From Prunus persica (Eukaryota > Streptophyta > Magnoliopsida > Rosales > Rosaceae): a stretch of DNA of 64,000 nucleotides. Numbering within the stretch: the stretch's first letter is position 1; each line of letters begins with the position of its first letter. A model generated the notes under the pieces. That model saw nothing but the letters and a program-made list of their open reading frames with translations. It did no database searches and was not told the DNA's origin. Location: positions 14,321,339 to 14,385,338 of the forward strand of contig NC_034011.1 of NCBI RefSeq assembly GCF_000346465.2. Direction: 5' to 3'. Shown in pieces: positions 22,172 through 38,849 of this stretch. Both the position numbers and the translations under genes were made by a program.

Positions 22172-22285
22172 TGAGAGTATAATGAGAAATTGTAAAATCT
22201 GAGAAATGAAGGAATATATCAGAGATGGTGTGAGAGGAGTGGTGTTGATGGTGTAGTTATATAGAGGGATTCAGAAGATAGAGAT

Positions 22286-22572
22286 GACACGTGGCACAAT
22301 TTTAGAGGGTGAAAATCTTATCTGAAATCTGAGATCACTATTTGTAAAAAAATATCTGAAAATCTTATCAGACATGGGACACGTGGCACAATTTTATAGG
22401 GTGAAAATCTTATCTGAAATATGAGATTATAATTTTTTAAAAATATCTGAAAATCTTATCTGACATGGGACACGTGGCACAATTTTAGAGGGTGAAAATT
22501 TTATCGGAAATCTGAGATTATAATTTTTATTAATGAATATCCGAAAATTTTATCTGGAATAAGACACGTGGC
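22286..22572. repeat. Right subterminal tandem repeat of the Harbinger element
   Basis: GACACGTGGCA starts at 22286, 22378, 22469 and 22563 (steps 92, 91, 94). The first three carry the same follow-on (CAATTTTA, AGGGTGAAAAT, GAAATCTGAGAT-like). Each unit holds a CACGTG G-box. The array lies upstream of the transposase start (22171) and so may act as its promoter as well. Confidence 0.85.
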
Positions 22573-22736
22573 AACCGAGATTCACATCCGAAAATCTTAT
22601 CCGAAAATTTAATTACAAAAGATTATCAAAATTAATGATTTAAAGTATAAAAAAATAGGAAATAAAGTACAATGAATAGTAATTGCCCTAGACTTGCCCT
22701 AGACTTTGCCCTTGTGGGTGGAACCACAAATGGCAA

Positions 22737-22768
22737 GGCTGACACTATTCACGTGAATAGTGTCAGCC
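22737..22768. repeat. Perfect 32-bp palindrome near the right Harbinger end
   Basis: The 16-base left arm GGCTGACACTATTCAC is followed directly by its reverse complement, with CACGTG at the centre. It sits about 60 bp inside the right TIR, beside repeated CTTGCCCTAG-type motifs. Confidence 0.9.
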
Positions 22769-22829
22769 CCTTGCTTGCCCTAGCTTGCCCTTGCCTTAGA
22801 CTTTGCCCTAAGGGGTGGAGTTGCTCTTA

Positions 22830-22895
22830 GACCCAAAGAATTCCATCGATTTCCTTCATCCTCCTCTCCCTCTACAGCAGCTGCGACGACGACCA

Positions 22896-22936
<41 letters not shown>

Positions 22937-23806
22937 CAGTCGCTCACCCCCTTCTCGTGTTATAAAAAATAATAGTTTTCCTCTTTCCGTAAAGCCAAAT
23001 ACAAAATATTTATATTATAAATAACTTATAAACAAATTGGAAACTTTTGAAGGTATAATAAAATTGAAGAAAACAAAATAATAGGTAAGTAAAAGGAAAA
23101 TAAATAATAAGTAAGAAGGTGAGTTTGGTACGGTGAAGCACGTCAAAGACGCTGTCCTAAAGCCTTTGTAGCCTCCCTACGTGCAGGTACTGACGGTCTA
23201 CAAGACTCTAAGATACGACCCCTTATACACAAACTCAAGATCCGCTATGAGCACGTTCACAGACAGATATAGATATCCAAGTCACATAACCATTGCCCAA
23301 AATAATAATAATAAAGTAGAGAATATATGTAAAAGTAGAAAAGGAGAGAATTAGAATGTGTATGTGATATTCTGATAATGTATTGTATATATCGTGTGTG
23401 TTCTCAAATGTGAAGGAGGAGTGACCTTTTACAGGCATCCAAAAACATGTAACCTTCACCAACCATAAAAGTTCACCAACCAAAAAAAATTAAAGCTTTT
23501 ACCAACCAGAAATAAAATCTGAATATTAAATATTTATAACCCCCACAATAAATAAAATAAAACCGCCAAAATAATTAAATAAATAAAACGGTTAAATTTT
23601 TAAAACCTTTTAAAATTCCAACATCTCGTGACCCCATTGTCTCCCGCTTTCAATCACCAACATTTTCTCTACTCAATCCTATTCCCCCATCAATAACCAC
23701 CACTAATTAAGTCTACCTTCCACTGGTAAACACCATTGACCCCCACGCTAAAGAAACCCATAGGCTGTAGTGTTTTTTGTATTCTTATTTCTCTGTTCTG
23801 GTTAAG
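22830..23806. other. Flank and upstream region of CDC48C
   Basis: Holds a (CT)n microsatellite (about 22896-22935), an AT-rich middle, and a few TTCACCAACC/ACCAACCA repeats near 23455-23510. The promoter of CDC48C should lie in the last few hundred bases, but I cannot point to a definite TATA box. The 5' leader probably ends at 23806. Confidence 0.4.
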
Positions 23807-23984
23807 GTAAGTTCTTTTGCTTTCTGGCTTGCGTTGTTCTAATTTCTCCCTCAATTTGTAATCTGAACAATGTAACAATGACTAGAAGTTTTGCCTTTTG
23901 TATTTTTGCAATTACACTCTTCAATGAAGGTGGTGTAGTTGATTGTGGTTTGTGTTCTAACTTCTTTTTCATTTTGTTTTATAG
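23807..23984 (+). other. Intron in the 5' UTR of CDC48C
   Basis: GGTTAAG is followed by GTAAGTTC at 23807, a strong donor. The sequence before the ATG is T-rich and ends in TTTATAG at 23984, a strong acceptor directly before the start codon. Confidence 0.6.
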
Positions 23985-29422
<5,438 letters not shown>

Positions 29423-30922
29423 CCACAACAAGCGTCCCATTGAAGAGTTTACGTTGTAAATGTCTGTAGAGCAAACAGAAGAAAGAATGTGAGAGGGAAG
29501 CGGATCCGTTGTTTTGTATTTATTTTTATAGTTATATTGGTTTGGTGCCTCGTAAATTTACTTGGTACTTCAACTGCGAAAAGAAATTTTGATGAGTTTA
29601 AGGCCTGGGATTCTACCGTGAAGAATATTAGAGCAGGGGTTTGCGGAGTAGACGTTTTCTTTTGGCCTGAAGGTGTTGTAGACATTAGTGCATATTGCAC
29701 TGCCAATTTTGATAAAATAGAGTTTATCAATTTATATTCAAAATCTGCTTAACTAAAACAATAATATAACATTTCAAAAAAGGCTTCAATTGTCAATCAA
29801 TTCCATTAGGGTTCGTTTTGGTGGCAATATATTCAATAAAAAATTAGTTAAATACCCATTCACAGACATAAAATTATAAATAAATCATATACTATTTAAT
29901 ATATATAAACACACCAAAAATTGATAATTGTTGATTTTTTCAATTCAACAGTTATATTGGATTATGGTTTTGCCCTTTTGCAATTTTGAGAAACAGCCGA
30001 CTTAAATATATATTTTTAAAATCTTATATTTAATAACAATTATGTTGTAGATTGAAGAGGAATAAGAAGAAGAAGAGCATCGACCATGGCGATGCATGTG
30101 CTCATGACTTGTGGAGCAGCTTGTGCGGCTTCAGGCTCATGTTCTTCTGCCAATCCTTTCGATGCTCTAGGCAACGCTCTTATCGGTTCTTCTTCCAAGA
30201 CTTAGGTTCGTCGTCTTCCTCATGGCTTCTTTCACTTTCAATTTCTCTTCTCGATTTCGAATTTTCAATCCTCAACAGCGTCATTTTCTCAGTCTTTCGT
30301 TTGATTCACCAGCAGGACGCCCACAGCTTCTGAGCCGTAATTTTATGTAGATGCTCATGGCCACATGCTACACCAGATCTGAGAGAAGGCTCACAAGGAT
30401 GAGCTTAAGAAGAACGAAGAGACCATTTAAAGGTCAGCCGAATCATATTGGTATGATCCGGTTTGATTATTGCCGAAATTCGAAGCTCGTTCAGCAGTTT
30501 CTTTGCGATTTTGTGATTAATTTGAATATGTCTACGGTTTTTTCCCTTAGTTTTGCATTTCGTTTAAAAATTGCGATAAATAAATTGATAAAAAAAAATT
30601 GAAAATTACTTGCTTGCTTATTTATGTTAGTTCTAATATGATTTGTAATGCTAGTACTATGTTTCTAGTTCTTAGTAGAATGGTTGAGCATCTACAAAAA
30701 CATTTACTGTTTGTATGATGTATATGCTAAGCTACTGTTAGTTAGCAATTTTTGTTTCAGTCTTACCACTGCTTTTGCTATTATAGAAGGATAATACTGT
30801 TGTTTACTTGTTAAAATTCCTTTTTCAGCAGGTTGAGACCTATAAGTTATCTAGCCTGGTTTTGCTGTTGTATATATATATATATATATATATGTGAAAA
30901 TATATTGTATTATGCCTTTCAG
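29423..30922. other. 3' flank of CDC48C and start of the gene-fragment region
   Basis: The first 330 bp are probably CDC48C 3' UTR. An AATAAA is at 29835-29840. From about 30050 the base composition is more gene-like (purine-rich AAGAAGAAG, then GC-richer up to 30450) but any frame is broken by stops, so captured or decayed coding sequence is possible. A (TA)n run is at about 30871-30894. Confidence 0.4.
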
Positions 30923-31051
30923 GATAATGAACTGTTAATGAGGGCACTGTTAAAGCTAGTCAATGTTAACAATCCAAATCTTGTCTTGTTTGTTGGAGAG
31001 GCACTTGTTGGAAATGATGTTGTGGATTAGCTTTCAAAGTTTAATTAGGTT
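30923..31051 (+). pseudogene. Exon fragment of signal recognition particle receptor subunit alpha
   Basis: After an acceptor CCTTTCAG at 30922 the frame encodes [26 protein letters not shown] and VVD. A TAG (31028-31030) follows where a Gln is usual, then LSKFN and another stop. This is a conserved block of the GTPase (NG) domain of the SRP receptor alpha subunit, just after the DTAGR motif, which is absent. The rest of the gene is missing. The intact acceptor at its 5' side shows it came from genomic DNA, not from a spliced transcript. Confidence 0.75.
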
Positions 31052-31578
31052 TGAGCTCCATATTCATGGTTTGTTTTCTTCTAGTATTGTCCAATTAGGG
31101 TTTGTTTGTTGGTCTCCATTTCTATTGAAAAATCTTCAGATACATGGTTTTTGCTAAGTTGCTTATTGGGTTTCTAATTTATATGTATACATATTTGAAT
31201 TTCATGGGTCAATTTGGCCACTGGGCTTTTTGATGAAATACTGCTCTATGCTACGAACTGGCTGATCCTTCTTTTCTTTTTAAAGTTGGCACAGAGGTTT
31301 GTTTTCGTGATCTTTCTTTTTAGTAAATAATGTTTTTGAGTAATTTGTGTTTCAAGTCAAGGGACTGTAAATCATTAGTGCTCATGAAAGAATTGTAGCT
31401 TTGCATTTTTCATTGTAAATATCAGTAATTGAGTTTGTGGGTCATTGTTTGCATTGGTGATAGTCCTATGAATTCCATTAAATATACCTTGCCTTCAAAT
31501 TGCACAATTACATTTGATAGTTGTTGATCTTGTTGAATTCTGAAGAAATTTCTCTTCCTCGACTCTTTTGTAATGCAG

Positions 31579-31770
31579 ATAGTCATAGATTCTTATTGTG
31601 CAACATTTGCAGAAGTTCAGAAAAGGGGAAAGGGTTTATGGGCTGAATTTGAGTTGTACGCTGCTGATCTTTTGGTTGGAATAGCTGTTGACATTGCTTT
31701 GTTTGGCATGTTGGCACCCTATGCTCGAATTGGAAAGCCATCAGTATCACAAGGATTATTTGGAAGTTAA
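31579..31770 (+). pseudogene. Exon fragment of a RETICULATA-family (DUF3411) gene
   Basis: An acceptor TGTAATGCAG precedes 31579. The 63-codon frame reads IVIDSYCATFAEVQKRG, WAEFELYAADLLVG and MLAPYARIGKPS, the signature region of plant RETICULATA and RETICULATA-RELATED plastid-envelope proteins. A TAA occurs right after GLFGS. No other exons of this family are present. The segment is well conserved, so it was separated from its parent gene fairly recently. Confidence 0.75.
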
Positions 31771-31866
31771 CAACTATATCATTTCATTTGCATAATAGGT
31801 AGGATAAAAGTGTACAACTCCATACCATGCACTTGAAGTTTATGATATGCATAATGTGATTTTCAC

Positions 31867-32196
31867 TAGGAAGATGGTTCTATGACATAGTATTAACAGT
31901 GTACTTCTATGACGTAGTATTAATAGTGTAAATTTTTTTTTTCTTGTTGAGGTATCTTGTTATTACTAGTATTCTTTGCTGTTGGGGCTGGCAGGACAAT
32001 GCTGATAAGTGATGCTGGGAAAGTTTATGCCTTTGGAAAGGACTCAATATGGTTCTATGACATAGTAATGGTATTGACAATGTACTTCTATGAAATGGTA
32101 TTAAGAATGTTTCTCTATGGAATGGTATTAACAATGTACTTCTATGACATGATATTAACACTGTACTTTTATGACATGGTATTAACAATGTACTTC
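31867..32196 (+). repeat. 27-bp minisatellite
   Basis: About five degenerate units of 27 bp lie between 32051 and 32196 (CTTCTATGACATGGTATTAA-type). Two more partial units sit at 31875-31930. The repeat length is a multiple of three, so one plus-strand frame stays open with a nine-residue repeat (MYFYDMVLT), but there is no sign of a gene. Confidence 0.8.
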
Positions 32197-33100
32197 GGGC
32201 TTGCTGGGCTTGTTTTGGAATTTTTTGAGTTTTTTTTTTTTTTTGTGTTGGGCTTGTTTTAAGTTAATCAATGGCAGAGATGTAATTTATAGTAACTTCA
32301 ACACTCATTTCATATGTAATAAATAGTTTTTGGTTATGTTTCTAAATTGAATTTCATGTAGGGTTTTTTAAATATAATTTTAGCTCCTATTTTGGGTGTA
32401 TTACTAAAGCTCCCTATATTCAAATCCAAATACTTAAACCTAAATGCAGACATGATCCGGTTTAGTCCGCTTCACCCCCAAAATATGATTGAATAAAATT
32501 ACTGGTTTGTTTCGGTTTTGGTTCAGTGCGATCCCTACTTGGGTTGAGCTAGAATAAGTTTTTTTATATAATTTTTCTTGTGGCTTGTCCATCATCACTT
32601 GAAGCTTAAGTCTAACACTCAACTTCTCTTTACGGATTCATCAACGAACGCAAAGAGAAACGACAAAAAGACAATGACTGACAACATTTGAGACATAAAT
32701 GGAGGTTGTGAGATTGTGATGAAGATGAGTAATGTTGAGATCGTGATGGACATGAGAGAAGTTGAGAGCGTGAAGAAGATGAAGGAGTCTAAGAGAGATG
32801 AGGTGGTTAGGATTTTCGCATTATATTCATAAGTAAAATGAGTTGTATATCAATATATAGGCCGACATTATATAATTGGTTCGATTCAGTTTTTAAGTGG
32901 CAAAAACCAAGAATTGAACCGATCCAAGCCAAAATCGATTGGGAAATAGCTCAAAATACCACCCATTTTATAATTTTTTGTCAAAATACCACCCATCCCC
33001 AAAATTTTTAAAACTACGACCTATAAATACATCCTTATTGTAAACTGATTGCACTCATATCACATTTTCAGAAATTGGGTTCTCTCTCAACTCTCTTGGC
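32197..33100. other. Gene-free interval
   Basis: AT-rich. GGTTTCGGTTTTGGTTC-like (32507) and GGTTCGATTCAGTTTTTA-like (32879) blocks resemble old MITE ends. I cannot define an element. Confidence 0.4.
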
Positions 33101-33154
33101 TGTGTCTCTCTCTTCAGCCTGTCTCTCTGTGTCCCTCAGCTCTCTCCCTCGTGT

Positions 33155-33156
<2 letters not shown>

Positions 33157-33217
<61 letters not shown>
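33157..33217. repeat. (CT)n microsatellite
   Basis: About 30 CT units in a pyrimidine-rich stretch like a plant 5' leader, roughly 500 bp upstream of the first recognisable O-fucosyltransferase exon. Confidence 0.95.
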
Positions 33218-33219
<2 letters not shown>

Positions 33220-33729
33220 ACGCAATCGTCTTTCTCCCTCAGCGGTAGCTGTTCAACCAAGCTTAACTCCACCGTTGATATCCACGAGGTACTGTTCATC
33301 TAACCCTCACCCATCTGGCAACAACAGGTACACTCCGTCACCTTCATTCATCACTCCGAAACAACGGCGTATCACAGCTCATTCTCATGGTGCTGTACTT
33401 AAACTCCAGACCATCTCCTTCCTCCTCCCTCCTCCCTCCTCGTCCTCGTCCTCCTTCTTCTTCTTCCATCTCAGCCAGTGCTGGTTCCCCAGTTTGATAG
33501 ATTGAAAAAACAGTGTAAAGAGATAGATTGAACAAGCGTACAAGGAAATCAGATTTCTTCCCTGGTAGCGTGCCGCCGATAACTTTGCAAGTAAAGTAAT
33601 CAACTTTATTTATGCTTTTTTTTCTCCATGGTTGCAGTAATGACGTCGTAATTGAATCGATTTTGTTATGATTTTGGTTAACTTATCTGAGGCTTTTGAT
33701 TTACAAAACCAATGCCCTAAATGTTGCAG

Positions 33730-34487
33730 CTGCTGATGTGAACACATATTTGTTGACTGCTATTAGTGGAGGCTTAAACCAGCAAAGAAGAGGGGTGAGT
33801 TTCTTGATTGAGCTGTAGCTGCATATTAATCCAATAGACGTCCATCTTAGTTTTCTTCCATTTGAGGCCTAACTTATCGTTCTAATATCTTCATTTAAGG
33901 CTTAAAGTACATTGTGGCTATGCATTTAGATTCCAAATGGCTTCTTTATTAGTCTAATTTTGATTTGTTATTTCTTTTAGGCATCTGGTTATAAGTAGAT
34001 CCTGTATAGGACTTGTTGATAGGACTTTGTAACTTTTTCATTCCATAAGTGATAGGACTGGTTTGTAATCATGCATGTTTTTTCTGCTGATTTAGCATCT
34101 TGTGCTTCTTTCTTGATTCTGTTACAGATAACTGATGCTCTTGTTGCAGCTTATCTCTTGAATGCTACTCTTCTTATTCCCAAGCTGGACCAGAAATTAT
34201 TTTGGAAGGATTCCAGGTCAGTTTCACCATATCACAGATAAAAAACTAATGTGAAGGTCCATGTAAGCAAAACTGTCTGTTGATTAATATTGTTATTCGG
34301 GTATTTGGTGCAGCAACTTTGATGAAATCTTTGATGTAGACTAGTTTATATCATCTCTATGAAAAGATGTTGAAATCATTAAATAGCTTCCAACAAAGGG
34401 AGGAAAACCAATGAGTCCATATAGCATGTGTGTCCCAAGGAAGTGCAATGCAAAATGCTACCAGAATCGTCTAGGAAAACTTTACAC
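33730..34487 (+). pseudogene. Protein O-fucosyltransferase-family (DUF246) pseudogene, 5' part
   Basis: Three exons with GT-AG borders are visible: 33730-33794 (YLLTAISGGLNQQRRG), 34128-34216 (ITDALVAAYLLNATLLIPKLDQ) and 34314-34487 (NFDEIFDVD, then VPRKCNAKCYQNR). These are the conserved N-terminal blocks of plant O-fucosyltransferase-like proteins (PF10250). The third exon carries at least three stops (for example TAG right after FDVD, at a usual Trp). Nothing of the later catalytic part is found. Downstream, Copia sequence starts at about 34559. The 5' region with the (CT)n leader and a first exon around 33270-33510 may belong to it but is not recognisable. Confidence 0.8.
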
Positions 34488-34558
34488 GTAAGGCTTCAAT
34501 GATGTCTTGAATGATGTCATTCAATAGTGACCTGTTTTATATAATTTGTATGTCTACT

Positions 34559-37380
34559 TTAGATTGGTCTGGGTTTGTACCAATTGCATTTAGATTGGTT
34601 TGGATATGTGAATCTTGAAATTAGGGATTTTCCATTTGATGTAGTAGATCTGTATAGTGTAGACGGATCAGATAAGGGATCACCATCCATACAAGATAGT
34701 CGAGTGTCAGAAGGCAATGGTGTAGAACATGGTTTGCATTCAGTCATATTAAACCGTTTCAATAAATCAACTGCATAGCTGGTTTGAAAGAGAAATAAAT
34801 GATCGGGAAACCGATTAATTTCTATGCCAAAAAAAAAAAATTTTGAGCTCACCCATTCGACGGTTGTCAAAGGTGGAACATAATGTGGACTAGAACATAC
34901 ACTGTGCAAGGCGATAATAGATGAATCAAGAGAGAGGCATCAGAGTGACTGTGAACAAATCCCTGAGCAAGAAGAAAGGTACTGAGGCGTTGGAACCAAG
35001 GTCGGGGAGCTTGCTTAAGGCCACAAATGACCTTATGGAGCCAACACACAACCTGAGGATGCGAGGGATCATGAAAACCAAGGGGTTGTTTCATGTACAC
35101 TTATTCTTGCAGGTAACCATTCAAGAAGGCATTTCGAACATCAAGTTGTTGAAGAGACCAGTTATAAGAAATAGCCAAACATAAGATAGTGCGAATAGTA
35201 GCCTGTTTGACTACCGGGCTAAACGTTTCTTCGTAGTTAAATTCTTCATGTTGATTGAATCCCTTGAAAAAAAGGAGAACCTTGTAGCGATCAATAGAGC
35301 CATCTGCTTTCCGTTTAACTTTGAAAACCCACTTGCATCCCACAATATTCATTTGAGGGGTGGCTGGAACCAAAGACCATGTCTTCATGAAAGCATCGTA
35401 TTCATCCTTCATGGCAACTTGCCAGTGACTGTGTTTGGAAGCCTGGGTGAAGCTGGTTGGTTCAATAGACATGAGGTCAAAGCAGGAAACATAGACTTGA
35501 GACTCTTAAAGGGCTTTTGTGGGTTGGAGAGTAAAGGGTTTTTGTGGCAGGACCAAAGGGAACAATGGACTTGAGACTCTTAAAATTTTGTGGAGGGTTT
35601 GGTGTATCTAGGGAATTGGGAAAGATAGATGGGTTAAGAGGGGAAGAAGAGGGAGTCGATGCTAGGTATGGGTTTGTGGTGTCTGGATTGAAGGAAGATG
35701 GAGGAGTCGGTATTGGTAATGGGTTTGTGGTGTCTAGGAGGGACGCTGAGTTCGTGGGAAACAAGGATGGCAGTGGTGATATGGCTGGGGTTGTGGGACA
35801 GGATGGTGGCGAGGAAAACAGAGGTGACAGTAAGGGGTTTTGAGATTGAGAAAAAGGCATGGGATCTGCTGGAGTAGAGGAGGGAGGGCTAATTGGGTCA
35901 AATTGGGCTGGGCTTATGGAAGGGTCAAAAGTAATGGGGTCAGATTGGGGTGGGTTGGTGGAAGTGCTGATTCGGGGAGAGCACAAGTTGGGCCCAATAT
36001 CAGAGTGAGCAGCAGGTTGGGCTGGGTAGCAGGTGCAATTTGATGTTGGTGATATGGAAAACTTGTCTCATCAAAAATCACATTTCGGGATATATAAATG
36101 CAACCTAAAATAGTATCAAGGCCACAATAGCCTTTATAATGATCATCATAGCTAATAAATACACATGGAACATATTTAAAAGATAACTTATGCTTGTTGT
36201 ATGACACCATGCGAGGGAAGCAAGCACAACCAAAACTTTTGAGAAAGGTACAATCCGGTGTGCGTTGAAGTAATTTCTCATAAGGAGATGAGTGGTCAAG
36301 TTGAGGAGTTGGTAATCGATTAATCAGAAAAACTGCAGTAGAAAAGGCTTCAACCCAAAAGTTATGGGGCAAGCAAGACTGAGCGAGCAAACAGAGGCCC
36401 ATTGCAATAATATGTCAATGTTTCCTTTCCACCACTCCTTTTTATTTGGAAGTGTATGGACATGAGATCTGATGAGAGATGCCATGATCACTTAAAAACT
36501 TCATAAATAATTTGTTGGTAAATTCACTGCCACCATCAATCAACAATTGTTTGATGCTAGAGCTAAACTAATTTTCCACCATCTTTTTGAAGTGAATAAA
36601 TGTAGTAAGAACATTTGATTTCTTAGCCAATGGATATAACCAAGTGAACTGAGTATGATCATCAACAATAGATAAATAATAACGATAACCAAAGTTTGAG
36701 GAAATTGGTGCAGGGCCCCATAAGTCCAAATGTAAAAGTGCTAATGGAGTAAAAACTGAATGAGATAGGTGTCTAAGTTGTGCATGCCACACTTCCTGTG
36801 TTGTATGCTTTCCATAATAGGCAATCTAACGAGCACTATGAGGGGCTGTTTGAATATGATAAAGACCATCAGAGCTACTGCCAATAAGGAGTATTGTATC
36901 CGTCCTGTTGTCCTTCACACGGAAACTATTAGCGTCCAACTCAAAGAAACAATCATTATCACAACAGAAACGACGAATAGAGAGCAAATTTTACTGGATC
37001 ACAGACATAAATAAAACTTCATTAAGATGTAATGACTTATGCAACCCGGTCAACTTTGTATTGCCAATGCGGGTTATTGCTAACATATTTATGTTCCTAA
37101 CAATAATTTTATCTGTACCTGTGTAAGGCTGAGCATTGGGGAGAGAGGTTGCGTTGGCTGTCATGTGGTGAGTAGCACTTCAATCAAAACACCAATTGGG
37201 GTTTGCCACATCAGCAGCAGAAGTGGAAGAGTTTGCTAAATTTTCAGCCATGGATGCATGAGGTCTACGGTCAGGGCAAAAAGGGGCTACGTGGCCTGGC
37301 TTATTGCATCGAAAACAGATTACTTCAGTCGCTGGATATTTAAGGAATTTCCTTGTTATGTTGGAAGAAGTGTAGGGCAT
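34559..37380 (-). pseudogene. pol (and zinc-knuckle) remains of the second Copia element
   Basis: Successive pieces: zinc knuckle CFRCNKPGHVAPFC (37380-37180), protease block SATHHMT with a TGA directly before it, so the DSG triad is lost, integrase (36792-36568, 36402-35914) with HLDLWGP and VDDHTQFTW, a Pro/Ser-rich linker (35986-35477), and reverse transcriptase (35472-35101, 35100-34867, 34909-34559). Frames change at least twice and several stops occur. Confidence 0.8.
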
Positions 37381-37457
37381 CCATCATATAGAGTTGCAGG
37401 ACAGGGAGTGAAGGCCTCAGATTGTTAGTCTCGAGGCTGAGAATCTCGATCTGGAAC

Positions 37458-38345
37458 CTAAGCCCCTTGATTTGGCTCCCAATGATCTGCTATCCTGGAT
37501 CCACGCTTGTTGTGCCCTTGATTCCAATTTCTTCCATGATCACGTCCTCTTCCAGATTCGGGATAAGGGTTCTGATTGCGACTAGTCATTTTAGAATTGG
37601 ACGTGCACTGGTTGGGCATACGGTTAGCATCCATAGCAACACCTGAAGCAATGTTAAGAGACATCCATTTCTGTAAATGCTCTTCTCTTAGAGCTAGATC
37701 GTAGAATCGATTGAAATCAATATCGGGATGCAGGTGAAGTGTTGTGGCTAACTCTTTGTATTCAAGGCCAAGTCCATCCATAACATAATTGATGAGTTCA
37801 TCATCATCCATTGTTGCACCAACTTGTGTGAGGGAATTAAAGAGTGATTTGGCATGATTGCGATAATCAGTTATAGTTGTGTTGTTATCCTTTTTGAGGG
37901 TGCAAATTTGGTCTCGAAGAATCCGTACATGGGTGCTAGCAAAGGGTGAGAGATGCTTGGCTGGCACTGTCCAGGCTTGATGAGCAATGGTACATGGGAT
38001 GAGGAGTGTCTTGATGGAAGAGAAGGAAGTTGCCTTGATCCAACTCAAGACCAATTTATCCCTGGCTAACTCATGGTACACAGAGCCATCATCTTGCACT
38101 TTGGGTGGGTCTGTATTGTTCTTGACAACCGCTGCAAGGCCGTGCATATCTAATACATCTTCAAATTGGGATTTCCAACTCAAGTAGTTGGTGCGATCCA
38201 TAGGAACTGGAAACATGGATGAGATATTGAATGAGGTGGGCAAAGAAGGGGATGAGAGTAAATGTGAAGAAAGTTTTGACATTTTAGAAATCAGTTTTGA
38301 CATATCAATATTGCTTGATTCTCCAGATTTGGGTGTGTTGGCCAT
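37458..38345 (-). pseudogene. gag of the second Copia element
   Basis: An open frame of 295 codons from ATG at 38345. It has the UBN2/gag-polypeptide type fold signatures (YLSWKSQFEDVLDMHGL, LHLHPDIDFNRFYDLALREE) and a basic Gly/Arg/Asn-rich tail. The frame stops at 37458 before the zinc knuckle. Confidence 0.8.
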
Positions 38346-38387
38346 TGGTTTGGGTAGGATCGATATTTCGAGGGTTAGCTCCGAAGA

Positions 38388-38399
38388 GCTCTGATACCA
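38388..38399 (-). other. Primer binding site of the second Copia element
   Basis: TGGTATCAGAGC on the minus strand, initiator tRNA-Met type. Confidence 0.85.
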
Positions 38400-38618
38400 T
38401 ATAAGAAAACGAACTCAAGAAAAGGAGGAGAGTGAGATGAGAGGGAAAATAAGAACAATTGGCACAATTTCTATGATCTTCTCTGTATTATGAGTCAGTA
38501 CATATATTGGTACATGGGTTAGAATTTTTCAAGTCTATTTATAGAAACTTAGGAATATAAGGTAAGTACAATCAATTGCATATATTACAAAGTAATTGAT
38601 AACTAAATCTAGCTAACA
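38400..38618 (-). repeat. 5' LTR of the second Copia element (about 219 bp)
   Basis: The minus strand starts TGTTAGCTAG at 38618. A TATA-like TCTATAAATAG is at about 38535-38545, and the LTR ends next to TGGTATCAGAGC. No partner LTR exists at the other end. Confidence 0.75.
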
Positions 38619-38849
38619 GAATGCTATGCTTGTGATGATGAGTCTTCTAAGGCTGATGGATTGGGATCGGCTGATTTCATGGGACTGACGAAAGGGATGG
38701 AATCTGTTGGACCGGATTGGCTGGGATTCGCTATAGTGGTATTCTCTTTATTTGAGTCTATTGCCTTATATGTGCCATCGTTCCCTTTTCAATTGTTGTT
38801 AGTAGGGAGACTGACAAATTCCTTAAATTGTGGAGCCATTTTTTCTCCT

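Larger units (their letters stand above)
18637..22826. mobile_element. PIF/Harbinger DNA transposon, nearly complete (4190 bp)
   Basis: The left end GGCCAACTCCAGCG (18637) and right end GAGCAACTCCACCCC (other strand, 22826) form the TIR. Each is flanked by the triplet TTA (18634-18636 and 22827-22829), the target duplication typical of PIF/Harbinger. Inside are a Myb/SANT-like ORF on the plus strand and a DDE transposase on the minus strand, arranged tail to tail. Subterminal palindromes and tandem repeats lie at both ends. This is the full gene set expected of the superfamily, damaged only by one stop in the Myb-like ORF. Confidence 0.92.
34559..38618 (-). mobile_element. Truncated Copia retrotransposon (second Copia)
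   Basis: Minus-strand element with a 5' LTR (38400-38618), a primer site, gag, a damaged protease, broken integrase and reverse transcriptase. RNase H and the 3' LTR are absent. The homology stops near 34559, just past the LSDPSTLYRS block of the reverse transcriptase region. A YVDD motif was not found, so a piece around 34870-34910 is deleted. Its gag (MDRTNYLSWKSQFED) belongs to a different Copia group from the young element at 2073-6655. Confidence 0.85.

Noticed and set aside
29489..29752. 87-codon frame with a hydrophobic N-terminus after CDC48C
   Set aside because: It begins 67 bp after the CDC48C stop and is best explained as 3' UTR. No family was recognised.
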